A stretch of 64,000 nt of DNA from contig NZ_LMEP01000027.1 of NCBI RefSeq assembly GCF_001426405.1, positions 41,550 to 105,549 on the forward strand. The letters run 5' to 3'. How positions within the stretch are numbered: the first letter of the stretch is position 1; each line of letters begins with the position of its first letter. The translations under genes were made by a program, and so were the position numbers. The DNA is from Streptomyces sp. Root1304. Its GTDB lineage: Bacteria > Actinomycetota > Actinomycetes > Streptomycetales > Streptomycetaceae. Positions 27,067 through 36,053 of the stretch are shown in pieces. The notes under the pieces are model-generated. The model searched no databases, was not told the origin of the DNA, and saw nothing but the letters and a program-made list of their open reading frames with translations.

Positions 27067-27981
27067 ATGCCTGCAGTCCGTAAGCACCGCCGCCCCCGAC
27101 ACAACGCCGTCTCCCGTGGATGGGCGCTGGTCGGCACGGGTGGGGCCGCCATCGCCCTGCCCCTGATCGCCCCCGCCGCAGCTGGTGCCGCGCCCGTGTC
27201 GGCGGCACCCGAGATCGCCGTCCGCGCCGTCGCGGCCCCCGCTGCCCCGGCCGCCCTCGCGGCACCGGCCAAGGCTCCGGCCGCCACCGCCGCCGCACGC
27301 TCCTACACGGTCGTCAGCGGCGACTCGCTTTCCCTGATCGCCAAGAAGAAGGGAATTCAGGGCGGCTGGAAGGACCTTTACCGGGCCAACAGGAGCACGG
27401 TGGGTGACAATCCGTCACTTATTCATCCCGGGCTTGAACTGACGATTCGTCGGGATTCCGCGAAGGCCGCCCCCACGAAGGCCGTCCCGACGCAGGCGAA
27501 GAAGTCGTCCGCCACCACCGACCGGGCGAGTCGCTCCGAGCGCCGGACCGCCCCCGTCACCGCCGCCGTGGCCACCGGCACCGGTGCCTCCGCCGCCCAG
27601 GCCGTGCCCGTCGCCGCCCCGGCCGCCGTCCAGGCGGCCCCGGTCGCGGCCACCCAGTACGCCGACAACCTCGACGGCTGGATCCGGGAGTCGCTGGACA
27701 TCATGGCCCAGCACGGCATCCCCGGCTCGTACGACGGCATCCTCCGCAATGTGATGCGCGAGTCCTCGGGCAACCCCCAGGCCATCAACCTCTGGGACTC
27801 CAACGCCTCGGCCGGGACGCCCTCCAAGGGCCTGCTCCAGGTCATCGAGCCGACCTTCCAGGCTTACCACGTGCCCGGCACGGCCATGGACCTGTTCGAC
27901 CCGGTCGCCAACATCACCGCCGCCTGCAACTACGCGGCCGACCGCTACGGCTCCATCGACAACGTCAACGGGGCCTACTGA
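27067..27981 (+). CDS. Secreted LysM-SLT peptidoglycan hydrolase (transglycosylase-like)
   Basis: A 304-residue secreted protein: basic N-terminus with signal peptide (cleavage near GAA-PV, about residue 42), alanine-proline linker, a LysM domain (about 78-125: YTVVSGDSLSLIAKK...LIHPGLELTI), a low-complexity linker, and a C-terminal lytic-transglycosylase-like domain (about 205-304) with catalytic Glu in RNVMRESSGNPQAIN and SKGLLQVIEPTF. It cleaves cell-wall glycan during growth or spore germination. The LysM part uses more A/T third bases than its neighbours. Controlled by the upstream c-di-AMP riboswitch. Its stop overlaps the convergent gene by 7 bp. Confidence 0.93.
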   Translation: MPAVRKHRRPRHNAVSRGWALVGTGGAAIALPLIAPAAAGAAPVSAAPEIAVRAVAAPAAPAALAAPAKAPAATAAARSYTVVSGDSLSLIAKKKGIQGGWKDLYRANRSTVGDNPSLIHPGLELTIRRDSAKAAPTKAVPTQAKKSSATTDRASRSERRTAPVTAAVATGTGASAAQAVPVAAPAAVQAAPVAATQYADNLDGWIRESLDIMAQHGIPGSYDGILRNVMRESSGNPQAINLWDSNASAGTPSKGLLQVIEPTFQAYHVPGTAMDLFDPVANITAACNYAADRYGSIDNVNGAY

Positions 27982-29261
27982 TCCCGGAAGTGCCCGGTGA
28001 ACCAGGAGGTGGCGAGCTCCGCCACCTCCTCCAGGGCGCCCGGCTCCTCGAACAGATGGGTGGCGCCCTCCACGACCTCGAGCCGGCTCTCGCAGCGCAG
28101 CAGCGACCGGGCCCGCCGGTTGAGGTCGAGGACCGGCAGGTCCCTGCCTCCCACCACGAGCAGGGTCGGGGCTCGGACCCGCCCCAGGTGCTCGGCGGCG
28201 AGGTCCGGCCGGCCGCCGCGCGAGACGACGGCGGCCACCGGCGAGGCCGGATCGCCCGCCGCCCACAGCGCGGCGGCCGCTCCCGTACTGGCCCCGAAGT
28301 ACCCGAGCGGCAGGCCTTCGCTCGCGGGCTCCCCGGCCAGCCATTCCGTGGCCCCGGCCAGCCGCCCGGCGAGCAGCGGGGTGTCGAAGACATGCGCGCG
28401 GTCGACCGCCTCGGTCTCGGTGAGCAGGTCGAACAGCAGCGTGCCGAGGCCCGCCCGGTTGAGTGCGGCGGCGACGGCCCGGTTGCGCGGACTGTGGCGG
28501 CCGCTGCCGCTGCCGTGGGCGAACAGGACGATGCCGGTCGCGCCTTCGGGCACGGCGAGCCGTCCCGGAAGGGTGACCCCGGCGAGGGGAACGCGTACGT
28601 CGGTGTCCTGGACGACCGGGTCGTGCGCGGCACGGCTCCGGTCGAGGCAGGCGACCACCTCGGCGTCCGGGGTCTGGGAGAAGTCCCGGTAGAACTGACC
28701 GATCGCGTAGAACGGTTCCGGCGTGCGGACGCTGACCGTCTCGTCGGCCTCGCCGCCGAGCCGGGCCGTCCAGCCGTGCGGTGCGACCGGGACCGCGAGC
28801 ACGATCCGGGCGGCGCCCCTGGCCCGTACCACCCGGCAGGCCGCGAGGGCGGTGGCGCCGGTGGCGAGCCCGTCGTCGACGATCAGGACCGTCCGCCCTT
28901 CGAGGGGCACGGCCGGTCGGCTGCCCCGGTAGCGGCGGCCCCGCTCCTCCAGTTCGCGGTGCTCGCGCTCCTCGACGGCGGCGAGTTCCCGCTCGTCGAC
29001 CCCGGTGTCCCGGAGCACCCGCTCGTTGAGCACCCGTACGCCGCCCTCGCCGAGCGCGCCCATCGCCAGTTCCGGCTGACGGGGCACGCCCAGCTTGCGT
29101 ACGAGGCAGATGTCCAGCGGTGCGCCGAGGGCGTCGGCGACCTCGGCGGCCACCGGCACTCCCCCGCGCGGGAGACCGAGCACCACGACGTCATGGCCCT
29201 TGAACCGGTCGAGGCGGGCGGCGAGCCGGCGCCCCGCGTCCGTGCGATCACTGAAGAACAT
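27975..29261 (-). CDS. Phosphoribosyltransferase fused to dienelactone-hydrolase-like alpha/beta hydrolase
   Basis: A 428-residue two-domain protein. Residues about 1-215 are a type I phosphoribosyltransferase with the PRPP loop VLIVDDGLATGAT and the FSDRTDAGRRLAARL start typical of this subfamily. Residues about 220-428 are an alpha/beta hydrolase with GSGSGRHSPRN, the FGASTGAAAAL nucleophile elbow (G-x-S-x-G), VVGGRDLPV and a late ATHLFEEPG His. Fusions like this occur in actinobacteria and often sit near universal stress proteins, as here (Usp gene 97 bp upstream, same strand). Substrate unknown. The codirectional layout suggests a stress/dormancy unit. Confidence 0.9.
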   Translation of the reverse strand: MFFSDRTDAGRRLAARLDRFKGHDVVVLGLPRGGVPVAAEVADALGAPLDICLVRKLGVPRQPELAMGALGEGGVRVLNERVLRDTGVDERELAAVEEREHRELEERGRRYRGSRPAVPLEGRTVLIVDDGLATGATALAACRVVRARGAARIVLAVPVAPHGWTARLGGEADETVSVRTPEPFYAIGQFYRDFSQTPDAEVVACLDRSRAAHDPVVQDTDVRVPLAGVTLPGRLAVPEGATGIVLFAHGSGSGRHSPRNRAVAAALNRAGLGTLLFDLLTETEAVDRAHVFDTPLLAGRLAGATEWLAGEPASEGLPLGYFGASTGAAAALWAAGDPASPVAAVVSRGGRPDLAAEHLGRVRAPTLLVVGGRDLPVLDLNRRARSLLRCESRLEVVEGATHLFEEPGALEEVAELATSWFTGHFRDQ

Positions 29262-29358
29262 CGTCGGCCGCCCTTCCGTCACGCGGCTCCGGGCGCGGGG
29301 CGGGACGGTGTGTCCGTCCCCCGCCCGTGACTCCAGGGTAGACGCGCGCCCGGCGGGA

Positions 29359-30309
29359 TCACCCGCGCACGACGGCGACCGGGCACTCCGCGTGGTGCAG
29401 CAGGGCCTGGCTGACCGAGCCGAGCAGCAGCCCCGCGAAACCGCCGCGCCCCCGGGCGCCCGCCACCACGAGCTGGGCCCCGGCGCTCTCCGCGAGCAGG
29501 ACCGGCCGGGTCCTGCCCCGTACGAGGCGCCGCTCGACCGGGACACCGGGCCGGCGGGCCTCCGCCACCGCGAGCGCTCCGTCGAGGACGCGTCCTTCCT
29601 CGCCCCGGATCTCCTCCGTGCCGTGGAAGAGCGGGGTGGGGTCGGCCGGCCCGGTCGACGGGGCCCAGGCGTGCACCGCGAGCAGCTCCGCGCCCCGGGC
29701 CGCCGCCTCGGCGAAGGCGAACTCGACGGCCGCGTCGGAGCCGGCGGAGCCGTCGACGGCGAGCAGGACGGGCCCGCTCGGCCGCTCGCGGCCCCGGACC
29801 ACCAGCACGGGGCAGGCGGCGTGGGCCGCGAGGTGGACCGCGACCGAGCCGACGAGGAGGCCCGTGAACGCGCCCGCGCCCCGGCTGCCGACCACCACCA
29901 GCGCGGCCGAGCGGGAGCGGGTGGCCAGCACGGTGAGGGGTTCCCCCTCGATGATCTCCCCCGTGACGTCGACGTCCGGCGCGCAGGCGCGGGCGCGGGC
30001 GACGGCCGTGTCGACGACGTCCTGGGCCTGCTGCCGGAGCCCGCCGCCGGGCGGACCGTACGCCGAGGGGCCGAGCGGCACGTGCAGCAGGGGCCATACG
30101 AAGGCGTGGACGACGCTGAGGCGCGCGCCGTGCGACCGGGCCTCCTGGGCGGCGGTCTCCACCGCGCGCAGCGCGGACTCGGAGCCGTCGACGCCGACGA
30201 GCACCTGCCCACGTGCTCCGTCCCGGCCGTTCCCGCCCGGCCCGTGCGGGTCCTGTTCCTGCCCCGCGTGCCCGTGCCTGTCGTCGCCGTGACCGGTCCG
30301 CTCCGTCAT
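29359..30309 (-). CDS. Tandem universal stress protein (two UspA domains)
   Basis: A 316-residue protein with a histidine- and glycine-rich N-terminal tail of about 33 residues and two UspA domains (about 35-170 and 180-316). Both have the ATP-binding signature: VGVDGSESA / VVGSRGAGAFTGLLVGSVA and LAVDGSAGSD / VAGARGRGGFAGLLLGSVS. Double Usp proteins are stress and dormancy markers in actinobacteria. It lies upstream of the phosphoribosyltransferase-hydrolase gene in the same direction. Confidence 0.93.
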   Translation of the reverse strand: MTERTGHGDDRHGHAGQEQDPHGPGGNGRDGARGQVLVGVDGSESALRAVETAAQEARSHGARLSVVHAFVWPLLHVPLGPSAYGPPGGGLRQQAQDVVDTAVARARACAPDVDVTGEIIEGEPLTVLATRSRSAALVVVGSRGAGAFTGLLVGSVAVHLAAHAACPVLVVRGRERPSGPVLLAVDGSAGSDAAVEFAFAEAAARGAELLAVHAWAPSTGPADPTPLFHGTEEIRGEEGRVLDGALAVAEARRPGVPVERRLVRGRTRPVLLAESAGAQLVVAGARGRGGFAGLLLGSVSQALLHHAECPVAVVRG

Positions 30310-30428
30310 CGGTCTCCCGCCCTTCCGTTCCTCCGGCCGGTGCGCTCGCGCACCCTAATCCTTCGGGTGCCCGGCGGCCGGACCGTCACCCGGGACTTCG
30401 GTCCCGGATGACGGCGCGGAAGGTCCCG

Positions 30429-31193
30429 TCAGGCGGCGAGGAAAGCCTCGATGGCGTCGGCCAGCGCCTCGGGGGTCTCCTCGGGGGCGTAGTGGCCGGC
30501 GTCCTTGAGGACTTCGAGGCGTGCGTTGGGGTACCAGCGCAGCCAGGTCGACTCCATCGCCTCGCTGCCGAGGGCGGGGTCGTGGGCGCCGACGACGAGC
30601 AGCACCGGGGTGGGGTTGTCGCGGACCCGCTCGTGGAAGTCGGTGCGGGACCAGGAGTCGAGGTAGCTGCGGAACGCGGTGGCGGAGGAGCGGCCGACGG
30701 AGCGCTCCACGAGGGCGTTCAGCCAGGCCTCGTCGTAGCGGCCGCCGGTGGTGTTGTCGATGATGGCCCGCCGGTTGGCGGGTTCCTCGGCGGCGCCCGC
30801 GAAGAGTTCCCAGGTCTCCCCGTCGAGGGGGAAGCCCGCCGCGGAGACGGGCGAGATGCCGATGATCGAGCGGACGCGGTCGGGGGCGTCGAGCAGCATC
30901 AGCTGGGCCGCCTTGCCGCCCATCGAGTGACCGATCACGGAGAAGGTGTCCCAGCCGAGGTCGTCGGCGACCGCCAGCGTGTCGGCCGCGACCTCCTCCA
31001 TCGTGTAGGCGCCGCTGCGGTCGAGGGCCTCGCCGTAGCCGCGGCAGTCGACGAAGGCGTACGAGCCGGCGGTGCCGTCCAGGTGGGCCCGCAGCGGGGC
31101 GAAACTGGTCCGGTCGCCGAACCAGTTGTGCAGGACGAGCGCCCGTGCGGGCCCCTCGCCGTGTACGTCGTACGGAAGAACCCGGCCCGTCAT
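30429..31193 (-). CDS. Alpha/beta hydrolase
   Basis: The 254-residue soluble hydrolase has ALVLHNWFGDRTSF (oxyanion region), DCRGYGEA, nucleophile elbow GHSMGG, VVGAHDPAL (acid) and DAGHYAPEE (His). It resembles epoxide hydrolase/haloperoxidase-like lyases without a cap of distinctive type. ATG 31193 with AGGGGG upstream is used instead of the longer frame. It is divergent from the large phosphatase gene. Confidence 0.88.
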   Translation of the reverse strand: MTGRVLPYDVHGEGPARALVLHNWFGDRTSFAPLRAHLDGTAGSYAFVDCRGYGEALDRSGAYTMEEVAADTLAVADDLGWDTFSVIGHSMGGKAAQLMLLDAPDRVRSIIGISPVSAAGFPLDGETWELFAGAAEEPANRRAIIDNTTGGRYDEAWLNALVERSVGRSSATAFRSYLDSWSRTDFHERVRDNPTPVLLVVGAHDPALGSEAMESTWLRWYPNARLEVLKDAGHYAPEETPEALADAIEAFLAA

Positions 31194-31326
31194 CGTGCCC
31201 CCTGCTCGCGAGGTGGTTCCGGCGCCGCTCCTCCGGCGGCGGCCGACCACCGAGTGTGACGGGACGGACGCGTGCGGTCAACCGCGCCGGGGGGCGGGCG
31301 GGCGGCACCGGGCGCATCCTGGCTGT

Positions 31327-33942
31327 GTGACCTCGCACGGCACGTCCGGCCCCGGCCCGGCGGGCGGCACCGGGCGTCCGTCCGGGAACAGCGCTGCCGA
31401 CGGGCCGGCTTCCGGCGCCCTGACCTGGGCCCTCGCGGAGACGGCGCTGCGGACCGTCGAGGAGGTCGGCGGATACGCGGGCGGGGTCTATCTGCGTTCG
31501 GGAACACCGGGGCTGCTGCGGCTCGGCGTGCTGGTGGGTCTGCCGGGGCCTGTGTTCCGCCCGTGGTGGCGGATGCACGAGAACCGGCCGTTCCCGGTGG
31601 CCGAGGTGCATCGCTCGGGCCAGGCGGTCCACCTCGCCGACGTCGAGGAGGCCATGCGCCGCTTCCCCCAGCTGGTGGCGAGTCTGCCGTTCCCCTTCGC
31701 CTCGCTGTACGCGCCGGTCGTCGCGGGCCGTGAGCGCTTCGGGGTGCTGGTGGCGCTGCGGGCGCCGACCCCGGGGGTGCCGGTCGACGCGCGGGACCGC
31801 AACCGGATGACGCGCGAGGCGCTCCGGCTCGGCGGGGCCCTGGCCGACCTGTCCCTTCGTGGGACGCCGGTCGAGTGGCCGGGCGACCCGGTGTGCGTGC
31901 AGCTGTCCACGGCGGGCGCGCCCCCGGTCCGGTTCGGTTCCTTCGACTGGGACGTGGACACGGGCACGGTGACGATGGACGCCGGGCTCCTGGACATCCT
32001 CGGCGCGGAGGTGACCTCGCCCTGTTCGATCGAGGTGCTGACGTCCCTGCTGGAGCCGGAGGACGGTTACGCGCTGTGGGCGGCGGCCCGGCAGGCGACC
32101 GATCCGGGCGGGCGGCCGGTGGTACGCCGGATACGGCTGAAGGGGCCGGACGGGGGCCTGCACCTGCTGGAGGTCTCCACGAGGGCGCGCAGGAGCCCGG
32201 CGGGGACGGAGGCCGGAGAGCGCCCCGAGGCTTTCGGACGGCCCGACACGTTCGGCAGATACGGCGCGCCGCCCGGGATCGGCACCTCCGGCGGCTTCGC
32301 CGTGTGCCCCACCGGGGTGCGGCTGACCTGCACCCTCGTCGACCTCGGCACCGGTCTGGTCGGCTCCGACGCCACCGACCGGCTCCCCCGGGCGATCCTG
32401 GCGATCGACCGGCTCGGCCGGGTCACCTATGTCAACGAGCGCACCGAGCGGCTGCTCGGCCGTCCGCGCGGAGCCCTCGCGGGGCGGCCGCTGTGGGAGG
32501 CGCTGCCCTGGTTCGGTCTCCCGTTCCACGAGGAACAGCTGCGCGCCGCGCTCCTCTCCGGTGAACCGGTGCGCTTCCTGGCCCGCCCCGAGCAGGGCCG
32601 GTGGCTGTCGGTGTCGCTGCATCCGGGGCGGGACGGGGTGACGATGGTGCTGGTCCCCGAGGACGGCCCGACGGCGCGCCCGCGGGGGCCCGGCGCACCG
32701 GCGCGGCCGGAGAAAGGGCCCGACGCCTCGGACGGTCGGATCACCTCGCTGTACCGGCCGGTGGCCCTGGCCATCGCGCTCTCCGAGGCGGTGACGGCGC
32801 GCCAGGTGTCCTCGGTGGTGACGGAGGAGCTGCTGCCGGCGTTCGGCGGGCGGCAGCTGGCCATCTATCTGCTCAGCGACCGGCGGCTGTACCTGGCCTG
32901 GGAGACGGGATTCCCGCCGGGATTCCTGGAACCCTTCGACGGGGTGGCCCTTGACTCCCGGGTGCCGGGGGTGGAGACCCTGACGACGGGCCGGGCGCTG
33001 TTCTTCGAGTCGATGGAGCAGTTGGGGCGGGCGTATCCGGACCTCCCGCTGGACGCGCACTCGGGGGCCCGGGCGTTCCTGCCGCTGATCGCCTCGGGCC
33101 GGCCGGTGGGTTCCTGCATCCTGGGCTTCGACCGGCCGCGCGGGTTCAGCGCGGAGGAGCGGACCGTGCTGACGGCGCTCGCGGGACTCATCGCGCAGGC
33201 GCTCGAACGGGCGCAGCGGTACGAGACGGAGTCGGCGGTGGCGCGGGGCCTCCAGGACGCGCTGCTGCCGCACCGGCTGCCGGTGTGCGAGGGCGTGGAC
33301 ACGGTGGGCCGATATCTGCCGGGGACGGTGGGCATGGACGTCGGCGGGGACTGGTACGACGTGATCGAGACCGGGCCGGGTCAGCTCGCGCTGGTGATCG
33401 GCGACGTGCAGGGGCACGGGGTGGCGGCGGCGGCCACGATGGGTCAGCTGCGCAGCGCCGTACGGGCCTTCGCGCTGGCCGGCAATCGGCCGCAGGACGT
33501 GATGCGGGGCACGAACCGGCTGCTCATCGACCTGGATCCGGGGCAGTTCGCCAGTTGTTGCTACGTGCTGCTCGACCCGGAGTCGGGGGACCTGCGGGCG
33601 GTGCGGGCCGGGCATCCGCCGCCGTTGCTGATGCGGCCCGACGGGACGACGGAACGGGTGGAGCTGGCGGGCGGGATGGTGCTCGGGATCGACGTCCGTG
33701 CCTCGTATCCGGTGACGCGGCTGCGGCTCGCGCCCGGTGCGGTGCTCGCGCTGTTCACGGACGGTCTGGTCGAGCAGCCGGGCCAGGACATCGACGACGG
33801 GATCGAGGCCCTGCGGCAGGCGCTCGCCGCGACCGCCTCGCTGCCGCTCGCGGAGGCCGCCGACCGGGTGACCCGGGAGGCCCGGCAGGCGACGGCCCGT
33901 CCGGACGACATCGCCCTGCTGCTCGCGGCGCGCTGGCCGTAG
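31327..33942 (+). CDS. Multi-sensor PP2C (SpoIIE/RsbU-type) serine phosphatase with GAF and PAS domains
   Basis: An 871-residue cytoplasmic phosphatase: N-terminal GAF-like domain (about 30-175), PAS-like domain (about 200-300), PAS domain (about 340-440, YVNERTERLLGRPRGAL), second GAF (about 480-640), and a C-terminal SpoIIE/PP2C domain (about 650-870) with metal-binding motifs DVGGDWYDV, GDVQGHG, LFTDGLVE and DDIALL. Such proteins dephosphorylate anti-anti-sigma factors and so set sigma-factor activity in stress or development. GTG 31327 is the best start in frame but lacks a clear ribosome site. No kinase or STAS protein is adjacent. Confidence 0.9.
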   Translation: MTSHGTSGPGPAGGTGRPSGNSAADGPASGALTWALAETALRTVEEVGGYAGGVYLRSGTPGLLRLGVLVGLPGPVFRPWWRMHENRPFPVAEVHRSGQAVHLADVEEAMRRFPQLVASLPFPFASLYAPVVAGRERFGVLVALRAPTPGVPVDARDRNRMTREALRLGGALADLSLRGTPVEWPGDPVCVQLSTAGAPPVRFGSFDWDVDTGTVTMDAGLLDILGAEVTSPCSIEVLTSLLEPEDGYALWAAARQATDPGGRPVVRRIRLKGPDGGLHLLEVSTRARRSPAGTEAGERPEAFGRPDTFGRYGAPPGIGTSGGFAVCPTGVRLTCTLVDLGTGLVGSDATDRLPRAILAIDRLGRVTYVNERTERLLGRPRGALAGRPLWEALPWFGLPFHEEQLRAALLSGEPVRFLARPEQGRWLSVSLHPGRDGVTMVLVPEDGPTARPRGPGAPARPEKGPDASDGRITSLYRPVALAIALSEAVTARQVSSVVTEELLPAFGGRQLAIYLLSDRRLYLAWETGFPPGFLEPFDGVALDSRVPGVETLTTGRALFFESMEQLGRAYPDLPLDAHSGARAFLPLIASGRPVGSCILGFDRPRGFSAEERTVLTALAGLIAQALERAQRYETESAVARGLQDALLPHRLPVCEGVDTVGRYLPGTVGMDVGGDWYDVIETGPGQLALVIGDVQGHGVAAAATMGQLRSAVRAFALAGNRPQDVMRGTNRLLIDLDPGQFASCCYVLLDPESGDLRAVRAGHPPPLLMRPDGTTERVELAGGMVLGIDVRASYPVTRLRLAPGAVLALFTDGLVEQPGQDIDDGIEALRQALAATASLPLAEAADRVTREARQATARPDDIALLLAARWP

Positions 33943-34097
33943 GCCGTGTCGGAAGATACCGCCGGCTCCTCGGAGGCCCGTGCGGCGGGTCACCCGGTCG
34001 GACCTGTGGCGCTGGTCGGCCGCCGTGGGCACGGCGAGGCTGGGGGTGCCGCGCCGATCAGGCCGGCCGAGCCAGGGCGTGAGCCCGAGGAGGACAC

Positions 34098-34364
34098 GTG
34101 CAGCAGGACAAGCAGCCCGAGTACGGCCCGGTGGTCTTCCGTGACCGCACGGCCGGGTACGCCTTTCTGACCCGGTCCACCGCGACCAGCGAGCGGACCA
34201 TCGACTGGGACGACGGCGAGACGTACCCGGTGATCGACGTCGAGATCTCCTCCGAGAGCCACCCGTTCTACACGGGCAAGGCGCGGACGGTGGACTCGGA
34301 GGGCCGGATCGCGAAGTTCGAGCGTCGGTACGGCGAGGGCGAGGGCGCAGCCGGATCGAGCTGA
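34098..34364 (+). CDS. rpmE2: 50S ribosomal protein L31 type B (zinc-independent)
   Basis: The 88-residue product matches L31 type B (PEYGPVVFRD, RTIDWDDGETYPVIDVEISSESHPFYTGK, EGRIAKFERRYG). It has no CxxC zinc ligands, so it is the paralogue that replaces Zn-binding L31 in zinc starvation. GTG 34098 has GGAGG 4 nt upstream. In Streptomyces such genes are usually under Zur, but no clear AT-rich Zur box is visible in the 155 bp upstream, which is a little odd. Confidence 0.93.
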   Translation: MQQDKQPEYGPVVFRDRTAGYAFLTRSTATSERTIDWDDGETYPVIDVEISSESHPFYTGKARTVDSEGRIAKFERRYGEGEGAAGSS

Positions 34365-34473
34365 AGAGCCCGGTGAAACTGGCCGGAGGATGGCCAGTTC
34401 GCCTTCCAGGATGAGGTCACGAAGACGGCGGGGCGTTCGTGCTCCGCCGGGGACTCCCTGGAGGGAAAGAACT

Positions 34474-35310
34474 GTGATCGTGGTGACCGGAGCGACCGGA
34501 AACGTCGGACGACCGCTGGTGGAGCTGCTGGCCTCGGCCGGTGAGAAGGTCACGGCCGTGAGCCGTCGGCCGGCCGAGGGGCTGCCCGCCGGGGTGGCGC
34601 ACCGGCGGGGTGATCTGGCCGACGTGGACGGCCTTGAGGGTGTGTTCGAAGGGGCGGAGGCGGTGTACCTGCTGGTCGCCGGTCTGGGGGACGAACTGCG
34701 GCCGCGCGCGATCGTGGCGGCGGCGGTGGCCGCCGGGGTGCGGCGGATCGTGCTCCAGTCCTCGCAGCTGGTGGGTACCCGCGTGGACTCCGCGTCGCAC
34801 GCGATTCTCCGTGCGTTCGAGGAGGCGGTACGGGAGTCGGGGCTCGACTGGACGGTGCTGCGCCCCGGGGGTTTCGCGTCCAACGCGTTCTTCTGGGCGG
34901 ATCAGGTCCGTTCGGGCCGTGCGGTGGCGGCGCCGTTCGCCGATGTGCCGCTGCCGTTGGTGGATCCGGCGGACATCGCGGGGGTCGCGGCGGAGGCGCT
35001 GCGCGGTCCGGGGCACGAGGGTCGCACCTATGTGCTGACCGGCCCGGTGGCGGTGTCGCCGCGCGAGCAGGTGCGGGCGCTCGCGGGTGCGCTCGGCGAG
35101 CCGGTGGAGTTCGTACCGCTGAGCGCGGCCGAGGCCAGGTCCCGGCTGACGCGGTTCCTGCCGGCGGAGGCCGTCGACGGGATGCTGTCGGTGATGGGCG
35201 AGCCCAGCGCGGAGGAGCAGCGGGTGAGCCCGGACGTGGAGCGGGTGCTCGGGCGAGGTCCGAGCCCGTTCTCGGCGTGGGCGGAGCGGAACGCGCCCGC
35301 CTTCGCCTGA
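34474..35310 (+). CDS. NAD(P)H-binding (NmrA/QOR2-like) oxidoreductase
   Basis: The 278-residue protein starts at the Rossmann strand VIVVTGATGNVGRPLVELL (GATGNVG dinucleotide motif) and continues like NmrA/YtfG proteins, with VLQSSQLVG and WTVLRPGGFASNAFFWADQV in place of a complete YxxxK catalytic motif. Members reduce quinones or sense NADP. GTG 34474 follows GGAGGGAAA, which fixes the start. It is a single gene ending at a bidirectional terminator. Confidence 0.9.
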   Translation: MIVVTGATGNVGRPLVELLASAGEKVTAVSRRPAEGLPAGVAHRRGDLADVDGLEGVFEGAEAVYLLVAGLGDELRPRAIVAAAVAAGVRRIVLQSSQLVGTRVDSASHAILRAFEEAVRESGLDWTVLRPGGFASNAFFWADQVRSGRAVAAPFADVPLPLVDPADIAGVAAEALRGPGHEGRTYVLTGPVAVSPREQVRALAGALGEPVEFVPLSAAEARSRLTRFLPAEAVDGMLSVMGEPSAEEQRVSPDVERVLGRGPSPFSAWAERNAPAFA

Positions 35311-35334
35311 GGGACCGGCCCCGGACACGGCGGA

Positions 35335-35370
35335 GGCGGGGACGCGCGTCGCACGGACGGCGTCCCCGCC
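35335..35370. terminator. Bidirectional terminator between NmrA-like and cyclophilin genes
   Basis: An 11-bp perfect stem (35335-35345 with 35360-35370) in the gap between convergent genes. Confidence 0.75.
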
Positions 35371-35430
35371 CCGGCCGGGTGGGTCGAGGGAGGGCTCGCG
35401 TGGCGCCCCCCGCTCAGCTCGGGAAGGCGA

Positions 35431-35928
35431 TCAGGCCTTCACGATGCCGGAGTCGGCGACCTTGATGCTCTTCTTGGTGGCGCCGGAGGCGGAGCCGAGG
35501 CCCTCGATCTTCGTGACCAGGTCCTGGCCCTCGACGACCTCGCCGAAGACGACGTGCTTGCCGTCGAGCCAGCTGGTGACGACCGTGGTGATGAAGAACT
35601 GCGAGCCGTTGCTGTTCGGGCCGGCGTTGGCCATCGAGAGCAGGAACGGGCGGTCGTGCTTCAGCTTGAAGTTCTCGTCCGCGAACTTCTCGCCGTAGAT
35701 GCTCTTGCCACCGGTGCCGTTGCCCCGGGTGAAGTCGCCGCCCTGCAGCATGAACTGCGGGATGACGCGGTGGAACGGGGAACCGGCGTAGCCGAAGCCG
35801 TGCTCGCCGGTGGCGAGCTCACGGAAGTTACGGGCCGTCTCGGGGACGACGTCGTCGAACAGCTTGAAGGTGATGCGGCCCGCGGGCTCGTCGTTGATGG
35901 TGATGTCGAAGTAAACGTTCTCGCTCAT
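35431..35928 (-). CDS. Cyclophilin-type peptidyl-prolyl cis-trans isomerase
   Basis: The 165-residue single-domain cyclophilin has no signal peptide, so it is cytoplasmic. The active-site residues are in place: FHRVIPQFMLQGGDFTRGNGTGG (Arg, Phe, Met, Gln) and NSNGSQFFIT, then WLDGKHVVFGEV. It speeds proline isomerisation during protein folding. The ATG at 35928 begins the conserved MSENVYFDI strand. Confidence 0.95.
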   Translation of the reverse strand: MSENVYFDITINDEPAGRITFKLFDDVVPETARNFRELATGEHGFGYAGSPFHRVIPQFMLQGGDFTRGNGTGGKSIYGEKFADENFKLKHDRPFLLSMANAGPNSNGSQFFITTVVTSWLDGKHVVFGEVVEGQDLVTKIEGLGSASGATKKSIKVADSGIVKA

Positions 35929-36053
35929 GGGGACATCCTGTCATTACTCGCGCACGGCGCGCGCACGGGCCGCCTCCGCCCGTGTGACGGCGCGCCGGTG
36001 CCCCGCGGCCCGTCGGGGGCGCGGGGCACCGGTGGCGGCACGGTCGCCGGGTG

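Noticed and set aside
27975..30212. Extension of the PRTase-hydrolase frame through the Usp region
   Set aside because: Upstream of 29261 the frame is the shadow of the Usp gene; only the part from 29261 has domains.
30355..34032. A 1225-residue minus-strand frame over the large phosphatase
   Set aside because: Shadow frame; it overlaps the hydrolase and the phosphatase and has no real start or domain.
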